Origin: Euptelea pleiosperma
Lineage: Eukaryota > Streptophyta > Magnoliopsida > Ranunculales > Eupteleaceae
NCBI GenBank assembly: GCA_035048495.1
Contig: CM068551.1
Span: 15,130,248-15,194,247 of the forward strand
Length of the DNA: 64,000 nucleotides
Reading direction: 5' to 3'
Below the pieces are notes generated by a model, which did not search any database, was not told where the DNA came from, and saw only the letters and a program-made list of their open reading frames with translations. Position numbers and translations under genes: made by a program. Of the stretch, positions 33,544-44,716 are shown piece by piece. Within the stretch, counting starts at the first letter, position 1. Every line of letters begins with the position of its first letter.

Positions 33544-34414
33544 TCTCTATAACAAAACAGGGAAGTTGTCTCCCCACTTATACCCCCTCTTATCTATTTT
33601 GACAAAAGACGGCCAAGATCTTTTCCCCCAAATGACGGTGGATCTCAGCCACTCACACCTGATTTTGGCAAATGCTTTGACGGAGTGCCGAGGGCACGGC
33701 CCACCCACAATAAATATAACAAGTGATGACTGTGATTTTCTTATACCCCCTCTTATCTTATATGGCTTTAATAATGAGTGGCTGAGATCCACTATGCTTC
33801 ATATCGATGGCTGAGATTAACTCTCACACGATTTTGACAAACACTTAGTCGAAAAGTGCCGCAGGCAGGGGCCACCCACGCGTATAACAAGACAACTCAG
33901 TTGTATTCTCTTATCTTATCCATCCGTCTAATGTGGGCGGTTAGATAAAGATTGGTTGAGATCAAATCCATTGATCTAATGTGGACGATTAGATTTCAGC
34001 CACTCAATCCGCCTCATTTGACTTCAATTTATTCAAAATTTGAATTTTAACACTATTATTTTTTGTTATTCCTGTTATTTTTCCATTTCCCCCTCTATGC
34101 GTTACAATCCGTTATAACAGCAGTTATAATGTTAAAAATGGTAACGCCTCAGTCCGTTATACCGTTTGAGTGCCGAAGGCACCCAATTTTTGCAAACGCT
34201 TTTGTCGGAGATCGAGTGCCGTGGGCACCGGCCATTTACTATTCTATATAACAAAATAATTTAGTTGTCTCCTTACTTATACCTCCTCTTATAAGCACCA
34301 ACAAAGAAGGGCCGAGATCTAATCCTCCGCCAAATGGACGGTGGATCTCCGCGACTCACTTGATTTGGGCAAATTCTTTGTCGAGGAGTGCCGATGGCAC
34401 GGGGCACCCACTAG
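33544..34414 (+). mobile_element. non-autonomous Helitron, composite, inserted in unit 1
   Basis: It starts TCTCTATAACAAAACAGG and ends with hairpin GTGCCGATGGCAC, then GGGGCACCCACTAG. It sits exactly between A (33543) and T (34415). Unit 2 retains the uninterrupted TTCCA|TACGAAAC (45551-45560). Internally it is a series of four monomers (boundaries near 33715, 33893 and 34243), each ending in a similar hairpin (such as GTGCCGAGGGCAC or GTGCCGTGGGCAC) and restarting with a TATAACAA-type motif. No protein is encoded. Confidence 0.93.
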
Positions 34415-36429
34415 TACGAAACAAAATATAGTCATTGTATGCATAGGCTGTCCTGGTTTGCGTTTACTAAAAAAACTTAACATTTAACACTTGATAAGGG
34501 CAAATGTGACAAAATACCAATTTTCAGGCTTTTCTGGGTTGTGTTTATTAAATAGATTTAACACTGTAATTTTTTTAGTTAGTTTTACCAAATAATTTAT
34601 TCAGACCTTATATTCAACACTTTAAGCTATTAGATCTTACATTCAACACTTTAAGATATCAAACCTTAATAAGTTTTACCAAATGCTACCAGTGACTAGA
34701 TTAAGTCTTGAAAACATGAGATCTCCAACTGGAACCCTATGTAATAGATTATAATTATATGTATAATTTTGGAAATCATACGAATAGAAGAGTTTCGTTT
34801 TCTTATCTATATTTTAGATTTTATACCCATTTAGATGAAAAATTGTTGAAATTTGACCTTTCATGAATTATCAAAAACTAAAGAGAAACGAAAGATCAAT
34901 CACGCAAACAAAATAAATTGACGTGGTTCGGCAGTATGCGTGCACCCACTTATGAGAAGAGTTCTTTCACTATCTCTATAGAATTAGAGCTATGTAAAGA
35001 ATAAATTCATATTCTAGTTTGGCAAAGATTTCATGCGATATAAAAACATTCATGTAACAGTTCCTACAAGCACCAGTGTAGTGTTGAAACTATCGTGGTA
35101 TGCATACTTCGTCGACTATGTGAAGACTAAAAGACAGAGATAACAAGAATCAGACGGTTGACGACATGAGTCATCTGAGTAACTGTTCATTTATCCGTTA
35201 AAGATCGTGTGCGCTCGCCTAAGAAGGTAAGTGACTTAGTAGCCATAGGAATATGTTTAAAATGAATAAAATATAATGATCAAACTTAGCCAGTGGACAG
35301 ACCTGAGTCAAGTCAAGATTTTTGACTGTTAGGAAAGTCCGATCGATTGGACTTTTTAGGCCAATCAATTGAACAAGCCCAATCGATTGGAGACCCTGTT
35401 AAATTGATTGGACTCTACGAGACAACTTGTCTGAAGTCCGATTGATTGGAGTCTCTGTTAAATCGATTGGATTCTACGGGACATAAACTTACATGAGTCC
35501 AATCAATTGGACCTTTGGTACAATTGATTGGATTTACGAAGGAAAAACACATCCGTATTGGCCCAATCGATTCGACTATATGCAAATAGGTCTTTTTAGA
35601 TCCAAAATTATAGTTTCCATTATCCCAACTTCCCTAAAGACTCAGGGCTATGAATTTCTATAAATATAACTCCTCTCTGGACTTATAAAACACAAATTGA
35701 AATACAGAGAAAAAATTTTTATTTATCAAGAGTTGTCCATTCGAAGAGGAAAAAGCCTGAGATTCTTAAACTGAGTAGTTAAGTCTAAGAAATTAAATAA
35801 TATTCATAAACTGAGTAGTTAAGTCTAAAATCTTAGGTTTTATATTTGTTGGTGCCTATCACATTGAAACTCATTATGCATTGCATTTAACTTGATTTTT
35901 TATGCATTTTAGCATTCTTCGAATTTGTGTTAAGTTAGATTAATTTTTAAATACCTAATCACCCCGGCCCCCTCCTTTTAAGTATTCTTGTATAAAAGAG
36001 AACGGACCAATTATTTTCAGGTTACAATACTTTTTCTTTTTTTTCTCTTACTCTCTCAATGTAGAAGTGAAAACCCAACGCCCCTTTAGAAAAACACTAA
36101 AAGTACGTACCTCCGGTACAAGTTGTACCGAAACAAGAACTGTACAGACTTGTAAAAACTTGTATGGAGTAACAGAAATTATGGCTTAATTAATAGTATA
36201 ATCTTTACAGAATAGTATTCCTATAGAATACAGGACACCTAACCCAACATAGATAATGCTTATTTTTTTATTTGTACCATATGTTTAATTGACAATCTAA
36301 AAAAGTGCACTTACCAAAATATACAATAGAATTATCAAAAACAAACAAACGAACGAAGAGTAGTGACCCCCATCAAGCACCTTGCCGAAATAAATGGTAA
36401 CATACCTTATCCAATGGAAAAGAAACACG
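34415..36429. other. intergenic DNA with copia-LTR-like remnants
   Basis: Motifs seen in plant copia (SIRE-type) LTRs are readable: GACGTGGTTCGGCAGTATGC near 34920, and CCTAATCACCCCGGCCCCCTCC near 35953. No coding part or paired LTR is visible. It contains the CCAATCGATTGG array described separately. Most of this interval is absent from unit 2. Confidence 0.4.
35338..35578. repeat. array of nine CCAATCGATTGG-type palindromes
   Basis: Variants of the self-complementary 12-mer CCAATCGATTGG occur near 35339, 35361, 35379, 35400, 35438, 35459, 35499, 35521 and 35562. Spacers are 5-30 bases and often contain CTCTACGAGACA or TCTGTTAAA. Confidence 0.9.
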
Positions 36430-39400
36430 AAGCATTTGATGTGTTATGCCCCAAATTCGAGATCCATGACCCGACCCAGTATCTACGGATCATCTGGTCT
36501 GCAATTCATGGATTGACTCAGAGACCCAAGATTAGGGCATGAGGGGAGAAATGAAAATATGGGTCGAACCACATATGAAAGTCCATATGAGTCATACCCA
36601 AGGTCAAACACCATATAAAAGTCTAAGTTCAACCTAGATCAAGTCTAGTCAACCTAAGGTTTGTCATGGCCCAAATTTCAGACATCCGGGTCTGACCCAT
36701 TTTAGATGGGTTGCCTTAGAGTCACATGAGAGTCGGGATGATTTGGGGATAAATCATCATAGACAATATATCATAATGATCACAAAATGCAGAAACAACG
36801 TCCTCATCATTTATCTTTCAATTATTCGAAATATCGTAACATTCTAATAAATGTGGAAACAAAGTTTAACGTCTTAATAAAATAACTGGTAAAATTTCTC
36901 GATCAACTCTTCAAAGGCTCATCGAACCAGTAATCCATGAGCAAACGGACAGTGACGATTGAACTTCTCCCCCATCCTTAACTTCATCAGCTTTCACTAA
37001 TGACATCTTCGTACCAACACCAGTACTGATTCTCCTGGATTGTTACTTGCCATTGATTAAAGGTCAGAATCGACCAATTGTTTCTTAGTGCCTAGTGGAC
37101 TTCCCCTTACGCGCCCTCCTCACCTTGGTATAGCTTTGACTCGAGGTCGTAGTCATTCGAGTGAGTTGGGTTTTGTCAAGTACCCCAAGTGCCCACGCAC
37201 ACCAGGCGTGGTACTAAGTGATAATCGATACACTCTTTATGCGAGTCGGTGTCCGACATCTGTAACTAAGTACATATATCCAGGTGACATAGTCAATTTA
37301 TTGGTAATTAAGTGGTCATTCTAGATAATAACCGAACTAGGAGAACAATTCCCTCCCTTAATTAACCGGGTTCTTCAAGTGCCCATCATTTGAATTAACA
37401 TTTACTAGCTACCACAATATTCTAAGTGAGTAAATAGAACTTTCCATCTCATGATGTCTAATAAAAATTATATTATGGTGGTAGGATATTCATGTACTGT
37501 CCGACCTTATAAGGTCTCTTTATTTTGCTATGCATACTATACCATGGTCACTGACCATCAACACCATAACTCATCAGTGAGTTAGTCAATAACCAGTCTA
37601 CAATTAAACAAAATGCTTGGTTCGATCATGAACATCCCATTTAAAGTGGCTGGCCTCAACGGTCCACACAACCAAGTTCACGTTCAAGTTGATCATATTG
37701 ATCGATGATCCTATTTCAAGGACGTGAGTTATAAAAGGCTTCTCGAGAAACACTAGGGAACGTTAAACACCATTCTGGCCATAAATTTACTCAGAACTAT
37801 AGAGTTCACTCATGGCTGTTCTACACGAGGTACTTTAACTTCGATGTGCTACGCTACCGTACGCTCGTACAAAGGGTACACACTCATTGTTGGTCCCACC
37901 CGATAACACAACATATCCGGGCGTACCAGCAATCTATACAACATTTCATGGATGGAATATCAATGGATGTTGTCCACAATGCTGCATGTCCATGTCTAGA
38001 CAGATCTCTACGATCTGGGAAAAAGTCATCCTAGGACCTCGATATATACGTAGGTCTCAACCATACTGACGTTGTTGGGAACCAACACCAATCACTACTG
38101 GTTACAACATTAGAAACATTCAGTTCACTCCGAAAATCAATCCACAAGCTTTGATCGAATATCATATCTCATGTTTCTCAGATGACCAAGCCCAGTCATT
38201 TTATTGATCGAGTATCGCTATCAGGTATAAATCGTTATAGGTTGGGGTTGGCAAGGGAGTCTCGGCCTAGCCATGGGCTCTATCCCATTCTCGGGATTAC
38301 ATGCCCGTGACCTGAACGACCTCCCTTGTCACCACACCTATGTAATTCAGAATCAAATAAAGTAGTAATTAAATCTAAAACCTAAATATAAAGAAGAGTA
38401 ATCTACGTCGCTCTATCGGTCTAAACTTTAATCACTCTAAGTCCATATGCACAAAGTACATAGGGTGAGTCAATAAGCTCAATAGACACGCCTTACCAAC
38501 CCATACAACCATGGGGATGAATGGCTAACCTCAATAAATATCCAATAAATCAAAATGCAATAATGGATGTAAAGGAATGAAATAATAATAATAACATCAA
38601 TCCACCGAAAAATCACAACCACTTGGTGAATCAAACAATATAAACAAGTGAGCATGCATATTTTTAAAAGAACATCTAATATGCTAACATGGTTTATAAC
38701 AGCATAAAATACTTGATTATCTCAACATACATGGTTTTTAATATAATAAAACATGTAAATCATGTAGAACATGCAAGTAATAATAGTTTGAACATGCATG
38801 TAAATCATGATTGAACCGTTCTTTTCTTCTCTCTCTTCTTCTTCCTCCTACCAAAGAGAACCAAGTATGAGGTGAAATACCTCTTAGAACAGCCTAGGGT
38901 TTGGGCTTATTGTGTACACAATTGGGTGTGGGATTTGTTTTGTAGGGGATGAGGGCTGGTATAGGAGAAGAGTGACATCAACTATAAATAGAAGAAGTGG
39001 GGAACGGCTAAGGTTTTGGAGAGGAAAATTTGAGGATCAAAATATAGATCAAGAGGGAAGTTGTACGACCTGCTCAAAAAGGGGACTTTTAAGCGAAAAA
39101 AAAATCAATCAAGGGGTAGTAAGGCCCTTATAGAGGAGGTTCTTATAGTGTTAGGTTAAAATATATAACACTTAATTCGAGATGGAACTAGAAGAAGTAA
39201 CATTCTAATAGGAGTTTGGAACAAAGACTTAATGGGAAAATAAAATATAAAATAAAACCAAGAGAAAATTAAGGAGGGGGCGTACGGCTAGAGGGAATGG
39301 GAGCATACTCTAACAAAATTAATAAGATGGGTGGGACGGCTCCCATTGTGGAGATTATATAGGTTTTGGGTTCAAAAATCCTATTTTTTAATGAAGGAAG

Positions 39401-39500
39401 AAATAGGACAAGTATGTTCCCAATTTGAATTAGATTTTAAAAAGATAAAATTTTGGCTGATTTTGAAGTGGAGTCCACCACCAATAGTGCTCCCAACATC
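36430..39500. mobile_element. LTR-derived DNA, probably degenerate gypsy LTR sequence
   Basis: TGTTATGCCCCAAATTCGAG (36442) and TGTCATGGCCCAAATTTCAG (36663) resemble LTR starts of chromovirus-type elements. The following 2.5 kb is non-coding, with long segments such as CTATCCCATTCTCGGGATTAC. 37788-39506 is shared with unit 2 (45587-47157). I could not pair the LTR ends. Short ORFs here show no domain. Confidence 0.35.
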
Positions 39501-40052
39501 CAAGGTAAAATGAGGGCAAATTTTACCAACCAAATACTATTAAAATGAGGGCAAATTTTCCAGCAACTACCAAACGTCGTACATTTAGCCAAACGAATAT
39601 TTAGCTACACAAATATTTGACTGGCTGAATATTCGCCTTGGAATTCTTTTTCTTAGCTACGAGACACGCCCTAAAGGTCTTTTTTTTTGTTTTGTTTTGC
39701 CTTGAAGTTACTAGGGGAATGCCCGTGGCAACACCTTACACGTGCACCTTACGCGTGGCAACACCTTACACGTGGCACACAGTTAGAGACCACTGACCAT
39801 ATAGATATTTTTCTAATCTCTGGTGGACCTACCTACGAAACTTTATCCTGATTAGCAATTTCTATCCATTGGATTAGTCTTTTTCATGGTTTGTTTTCAA
39901 CCGTAGATTTTTAACATTATTTTTAACACGCAGTTTGAGGTGCATTTTTGGCCAATGACTACCATGCACGTGCGATACTATTTTGCCCATCTCTAGAACC
40001 CAAGGTTTAAAAGGGGCGATTATAACCCATTGTTTTGCCCATCTCTAGAACC

Positions 40053-40373
40053 CAAGGTTTAAAAGGGGTCATTATAACCCAAGGTATAACGGAGGGGGGG
40101 TGTTACCATTTCTTCCGTTATAACGAAAAAAGCACCCGGGGGGAAAACGAAAAATAACAGAAAAATAGAAAATATAAGCTGATGAAATTCAAATTTTGAT
40201 TTCAAATTTCAAAAACGAAAAAAAATTGAATATTACGGATTTTTTTTTTTCACAATTTTTTCTAGAAAATAACGGTCGTTATTTTCTGGGCATTTTATTT
40301 CTTGGCGTCTTAACAGTACGTAATGTAACGGGAGAGGTCCGAATCCGTTATAACGGTCGTTTTTAAAACCATG
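40053..40373. mobile_element. GTTATAAC foldback (family G), unit 2 copy
   Basis: Ends CAAGGTTTAAAAGGGG and TTTTAAAACCATG are flanked by CTAGAACC at 40045-40052 and 40374-40381 (8 bp exact). A partial start is repeated just upstream (about 40001-40030). Confidence 0.85.
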
Positions 40374-40439
40374 CTAGAACCTACCTACAAAAATTCATCA
40401 TGATTAGCAAAGAGGTCTGACACCATTAATAATGCCATA

Positions 40440-41349
40440 TTATGAGCCACATGGCACAATCTTAGAGATCATTGGCCGTATGGACACCATTAATAATGCC
40501 ATATTATGAGCCACATGGCACAATCTTAGAGATCATTGGCCGTATGGATTTTTTCCCATCCCCTTACAGATCAATAATTTATAACCAAGTTTTTTTCTTA
40601 ATTTATTTGTAACAGTGGATTTTGATCATTATGATCCAAAGGTTAGAAATCACTAATCAAGTTGATTTTTGTTACATAAGTCTATCTATGGATGGATCAA
40701 ACATCCATACAGTCAGTAGCCTGTGATAAGGTGACACGCTCACATTGTGAGTCTAATTTTTCTAGCATAAAGTATATGATTTTTCTATAGCATAAAGTAT
40801 AAGTGCCACATCAAAGTACCGTGTTACAGTTGAGTTGAAATGTTAACCAATGTTACAGTTGAGTTGAAATGTTAACCATGTATTGAGTAACCAAAGCTCA
40901 CTTGTAAAATTAAAATAAGCAATTTTGTCAATTTTTAAGGAACATACGTACAGGGGGCGTGTTATTTGTCACCAAAACGACCAAATTGCCCCTATCAAGT
41001 AAATAAAATGAAAAAATAAATAAAAAACCCAGATATTGGGTTTTAGCGTGAGCCAATAAGGTCTTCCTGCGTTGATTTTAATTGTGACATTAATTGTGAC
41101 AATCGTGGGTGGCAACTCCGATTCTCGCTTCATAAATAACTTGTATGGATAGATAGATTAATTAGTTTGGATATATGCAACATAAATAAAAACTTGTACA
41201 CGAAAGAGCGAGAGACTTGCAATTTTGACTTTTCCACGTTGCCAAAAGGAGACTCTCCCATCAAAACCTTAACAAAACTTACGAGAACAAAACAACACCT
41301 ACTTTCTAGAAACTCACCAGCTAATATAACATAAGAAATAGAGATTGAG

Positions 41350-41384
<35 letters not shown>

Positions 41385-41459
41385 ACAAGAGAAAAAAAGA
41401 AAAACAAAACTTAAAGACATGAAAAACAAGGGAGTGGGAGACTAGTGTTTTTATTTTTT
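40440..41459. other. family-P repeat and 3' flank of LEA gene B
   Basis: 40440-40800 is the paralogue of 28300-28620, with a local duplication of ACCATTAATAATGCCATATT (40409 and 40480). The rest is the 3' flank of gene B with a (CT)n run at 41351-41380. Confidence 0.55.
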
Positions 41460-42421
41460 TCAGTTCTTTGTTTTGTGATCACCCACTCCAAGTGTGTTCT
41501 TCACGTTGTCGACAGCACCCTGGGTCATGTTCTTTTCTTGCCCTCCAGTCTACAACAATAGACAATCACTAATAAGACCATCAAATCATAAGATAATATG
41601 AAGATTTACTTAATGGGTTCCATTTAGAAGATATGAACCAAAAATCAACTCGATCAGATGATATTAACCAATCGATCTTGTCAATTAGCCCCACACATAG
41701 ACATGTGTTCGATTTGCAGCTCTTGAGACCACTGATTTCTATGATCCCACCACTACCATATAATTTCAACCAAAAAAGGAGGAAATGTATGATGTGCTGG
41801 TGACCTATAGAATCACCCACCTACACCGTTCATTTCATGGGTCCCATTTGGAAGATCTTTTGGGCCAAAAATCGACTCGATCAGATGATATTAACTATCT
41901 GATCTATTGATCTATGTGACCCATTAAACGCGTGGTTCAGAATTGCAGCTTGATAGATCCACAGGCATGTGTACGTTTATACACCGACTTATATGATCCC
42001 AGCTCTCTACCATATAATTTCACCCTAAAAAAGAGGAAATGTATGGTCTGCTGGTGTACCATACATCCATCTGCAGTCCGTTCACTTCATGGGCCACACG
42101 TCATTGCAGTATTAAATCAGTTGGGGTCCACGTGGAGAGAGGAGAACCTGCTGCAAGTGCCCGGTGGACTGCTCCTGTCCCTGTTGGGTGGACTTCTTTG
42201 CAGATTGGGCTCCGTCGCCGGTCTTTCCCTGAGCCGCGTTTATGGTATCCTTTCCCACCTGAACGCCCTGTTCGGTCTTGGACTGCTAAAAAGACAAACA
42301 AATATAATAAAATAAAATAAAATGTAACAGTTTACAGGGCTAAAACGGGCATACAAACTCCTCGTAATCTCACCTGGACATGGCCACGGGCTTCACCGGT
42401 GTTGCACTGAGGCTGCGACAT
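41460..42421 (-). CDS. LEA_4 / KIN2-like stress protein, 3 exons, 90 aa (gene B)
   Basis: The exons are 42374-42421, 42148-42282 and 41460-41549, joined in reverse, with GT-AG phase-0 introns. The protein begins MSQPQCNTGEARGHVQ, has one 45-residue LEA module (KTEQGVQVGKDTINAAQGKT, SAKKSTQQGQEQ) and ends GAVDNVKNTLGVGDHKTKN. It is the paralogue of gene A in duplication unit 2 but lacks exons 3 and 4. The 598-bp second intron fuses intron-4 sequence (CGTTCATTTCATGGG) to intron-2 sequence (ATGGGTCCCATTTGGAAG), which shows a deletion at a shared ATGGG. The single-module size is close to that of typical KIN2-like proteins, so it is probably functional. No frameshift or stop was seen. Confidence 0.88.
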
Positions 42422-42526
42422 TTTCTCTCAAAAATTTACAACGGAGGGACGATTGTTCTGATTTTTCTTCTTCTTTCAGCTCGAATGCTCAGCAATGGTT
42501 GGATGTGAAATGAGACTTTGTTGGGG

Positions 42527-42597
42527 GTATATATAGGTTTTCTGGGTGCATGTGAGGATGACACGTTACTTTTAGGTCTAGTCTTGAGGTGGCACGT
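42527..42597 (-). promoter_or_regulatory. LEA gene B promoter: TATA box and two ACGTG cores
   Basis: Minus-strand TATATATA lies at 42528-42535, about 107 bases before the ATG. ACGTGTC is at 42560-42566 and ACGTGCC at 42591-42597. The second ABRE-like core differs by one base from genes A and D. A (GA)n run (42612-42640) is longer than in gene A. Confidence 0.72.
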
Positions 42598-42639
42598 TTC
42601 AGATTTGAGAAGGTGAGAGAGAGAGAGAGAGAGAGAGAG

Positions 42640-43522
42640 TTGCTGCCGTCGTGGGATTGGAATACCATGTCGGTAACAATCTTGATCCACTGTGAGTGAA
42701 TAGGAGAAATTGAGCTCGGTGACGCAGTGGAGAGATATTATCGAAATGGAGAAATTTAGCCCAAGGGACTTTTCCTTGTGAGGGTGTAGGGCGCATAGAA
42801 TGCACCACGTGGCACAATCTTTTGTCCCCATTGATCCATCTAACTGGCCCACCCCTGATTTGTGTTGGAAATAATCCATGAAAAATCTTAGAATCGAATC
42901 GCTTAAGAGAATGCCACCTGGTGCATTTTTATGCGCCTCGGTAAAGCTATGTATTTTCTGCCTAAATTCTTTCCCAAATTTGGAGAACATGGTCTGGTAG
43001 CTACCTGATGATAGCCCCAGTCCTCGGCACGTACGCCAAATACTTTTTGCTTTGCATTAAAAAAATCTTAAAATCTTACCTAAGTACGTGTTTGGTGAGA
43101 TTTTGTTTGTCAGTCCGTCGAAATCCACGTGCGGATCACTGCGGGTATCGTCAGGTAACTAATAGACCACCCGTGTAGAGATTACGCCCAAAGTAGTATG
43201 CATGGAGTAAAACTTCTGTCACAACAAAGTTGAAAATCACACAATCACAGCCAATGAGTTCTCGGCACGTACACCTCAAAGAAAAGCAGTTGTAAGTACT
43301 TGTGTACGTGCCGAGAAGTCATTGGCTTGTGATTGTGTGATTTACAATTTGTTGTGATAGAAGTTTTACTCGTATGCATGAGGTATTGGTCACACTAAAT
43401 CTTGAAACGTGTCGAAGTGTAGGGCCCACTGCCTCATGATTGTTTAATATATCTTTTGTAAACTCACCGACAGGGAAGGATTGATGACGGAACCCCGTAT
43501 GAGACACGTCGCACACTTTTAG
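42640..43522. other. upstream region of LEA gene B
   Basis: Collinear with 30580-31845 of unit 1 minus the MITE at 31055. It includes CACCACGTGGCAC (42803-42815), the MITE empty site (43090/43091) and the 170-bp foldback at 43207-43371. No gene is visible. Confidence 0.65.
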
Positions 43523-43923
43523 GAATAAAACTTTGATGACAGAGTCCTGTCATCAAGGCCGATGACAGGCGCAATATGAGCCACGTGGTACACTTTTAGA
43601 GGGCTCTTACCGTATGGATATTTGGCCAATCCTTAGCTGGACCTACAAACCAAAAATCAGCCCGATTATTAATTTCTAGATGATCGATTGGAATTACTTT
43701 CATGGGTTGATTTTAACAGTGAGAATTTGAGCATTATTGACCATTATATGAGGTGCAAAGATCCAATTTTAAAATCACTGATCAAGCTGCTTTTTTGTTT
43801 TTAGGTCCACCTAGGGATTGTAAAAATATCCATACGGTCAAAGTCCTCTAATAATATGCCACGTGGCTCCATTGCACTCAGTCATCGACCTTGATGACAG
43901 GTCCTGTCATCAAAGTTTTACTC
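43523..43923. mobile_element. family-P MITE inserted in unit 2 only
   Basis: Ends GAATAAAACTTTGATGACAG and CATCAAAGTTTTACTC enclose the usual family-P inverted halves. Unit 1 reads GCACACTTTAGATACCACC without it (about 31839-31855). The flanks share only TTTAG. The outer TIR differs from the 31876 copy (GATGACAG versus TGTCACAAG), so at least two TIR subfamilies exist. Confidence 0.88.
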
Positions 43924-43956
43924 TTTAGATACCACCAACCAGATGGATGTTTGGCG

Positions 43957-44360
43957 AGTAAAACTTTTGTCACAAGAGGTTGTGACGGAAGCCGGTCACA
44001 GCACTCAATACGAGCCACGTGGCATACGATCAGAGGGCGCTGACGGTATGGATGTTTGGCCAGCCCCCCTGTGGACCTATAAACCAAAAATCAGCCTGAT
44101 TAGTGTTTTAAAACCTTTGGCGTTTTGCACCGAAATAACGCTCAATAATGCTCAAATTCCTACCGTTAAAATCAACCCATGAAAATAACTTCAATCAAAT
44201 CGCTTAGAAATCACTAATCAAGCTGATGTTTTGTGTACCGGTCCGCAGAGGGACTGGACAAACATCCATACGGTCATCGTCCTCTGATCATATGCCACGT
44301 GGCTCAAATTGAATGCTGTGACCAGGTTCCGTCACAACATCTTTTGACACAAGTTTTACT
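43957..44360. mobile_element. family-P MITE, paralogue of 31876-32282
   Basis: Same ends and interior as the unit 1 copy. The left duplication ATGTTTGGC is kept, but the right one has been shortened to TGGC (TTTTACTTGGCCC). Confidence 0.88.
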
Positions 44361-44381
44361 TGGCCCATCAGTAGGTGGACC

Positions 44382-44716
44382 AAAGGTATAAAAGGGGCCG
44401 TTTTAACGGCATAACGGACTGGGGGCGTTAAGTTTTTTCCGTTATAATGAATTGTAACAATCAGGGGCAAAGACGAAAAATAACGGAAAAAATGACGCTT
44501 AAATTCAAATTTTGAACATTTGAATTTTCAAATAGGGAAAAATAATGGAAATAACGGGACATAACTGTCGTTCTTTTTTGCAGAAATTAACTGATTAGTC
44601 GGAAATAACTCTCACAAGTTTTTGTAGAAAATAACCGTCATTTTTTCTGCATTTTAACGGGACATAACGTAATGGGGAGGTCCGAATCCGTTATAACGGC
44701 CATTTATTAAACCATG
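44382..44716. mobile_element. GTTATAAC foldback (family G), unit 2 second copy
   Basis: Paralogue of 32309-32651, flanked by GGTGGACC at 44374-44381 and 44717-44724. Confidence 0.85.

Larger units (their letters stand above)
27416..39506. repeat. tandem duplication, unit 1 (12.1 kb)
   Basis: This block aligns collinearly with 39526-47157. It starts at CCAACCAAACACTGTT and ends at CTCCCAACATCCAAGG in both copies. It contains LEA gene A, several MITEs, a Helitron and LTR-derived DNA. Unit 1 carries a family-P MITE (31055-31423) and a Helitron (33544-34414) that unit 2 lacks. It also has about 3.35 kb (about 34438-37788) that is missing from unit 2. Confidence 0.93.

Noticed and set aside
37088..37324. 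78-codon plus-strand frame, and the repeated 60-114 codon frames at 37846 and 45493.
   Set aside because: No recognisable domain, and they lie in LTR-like non-coding DNA. The paralogous copies in the two units differ in start and length, as expected for non-coding sequence.
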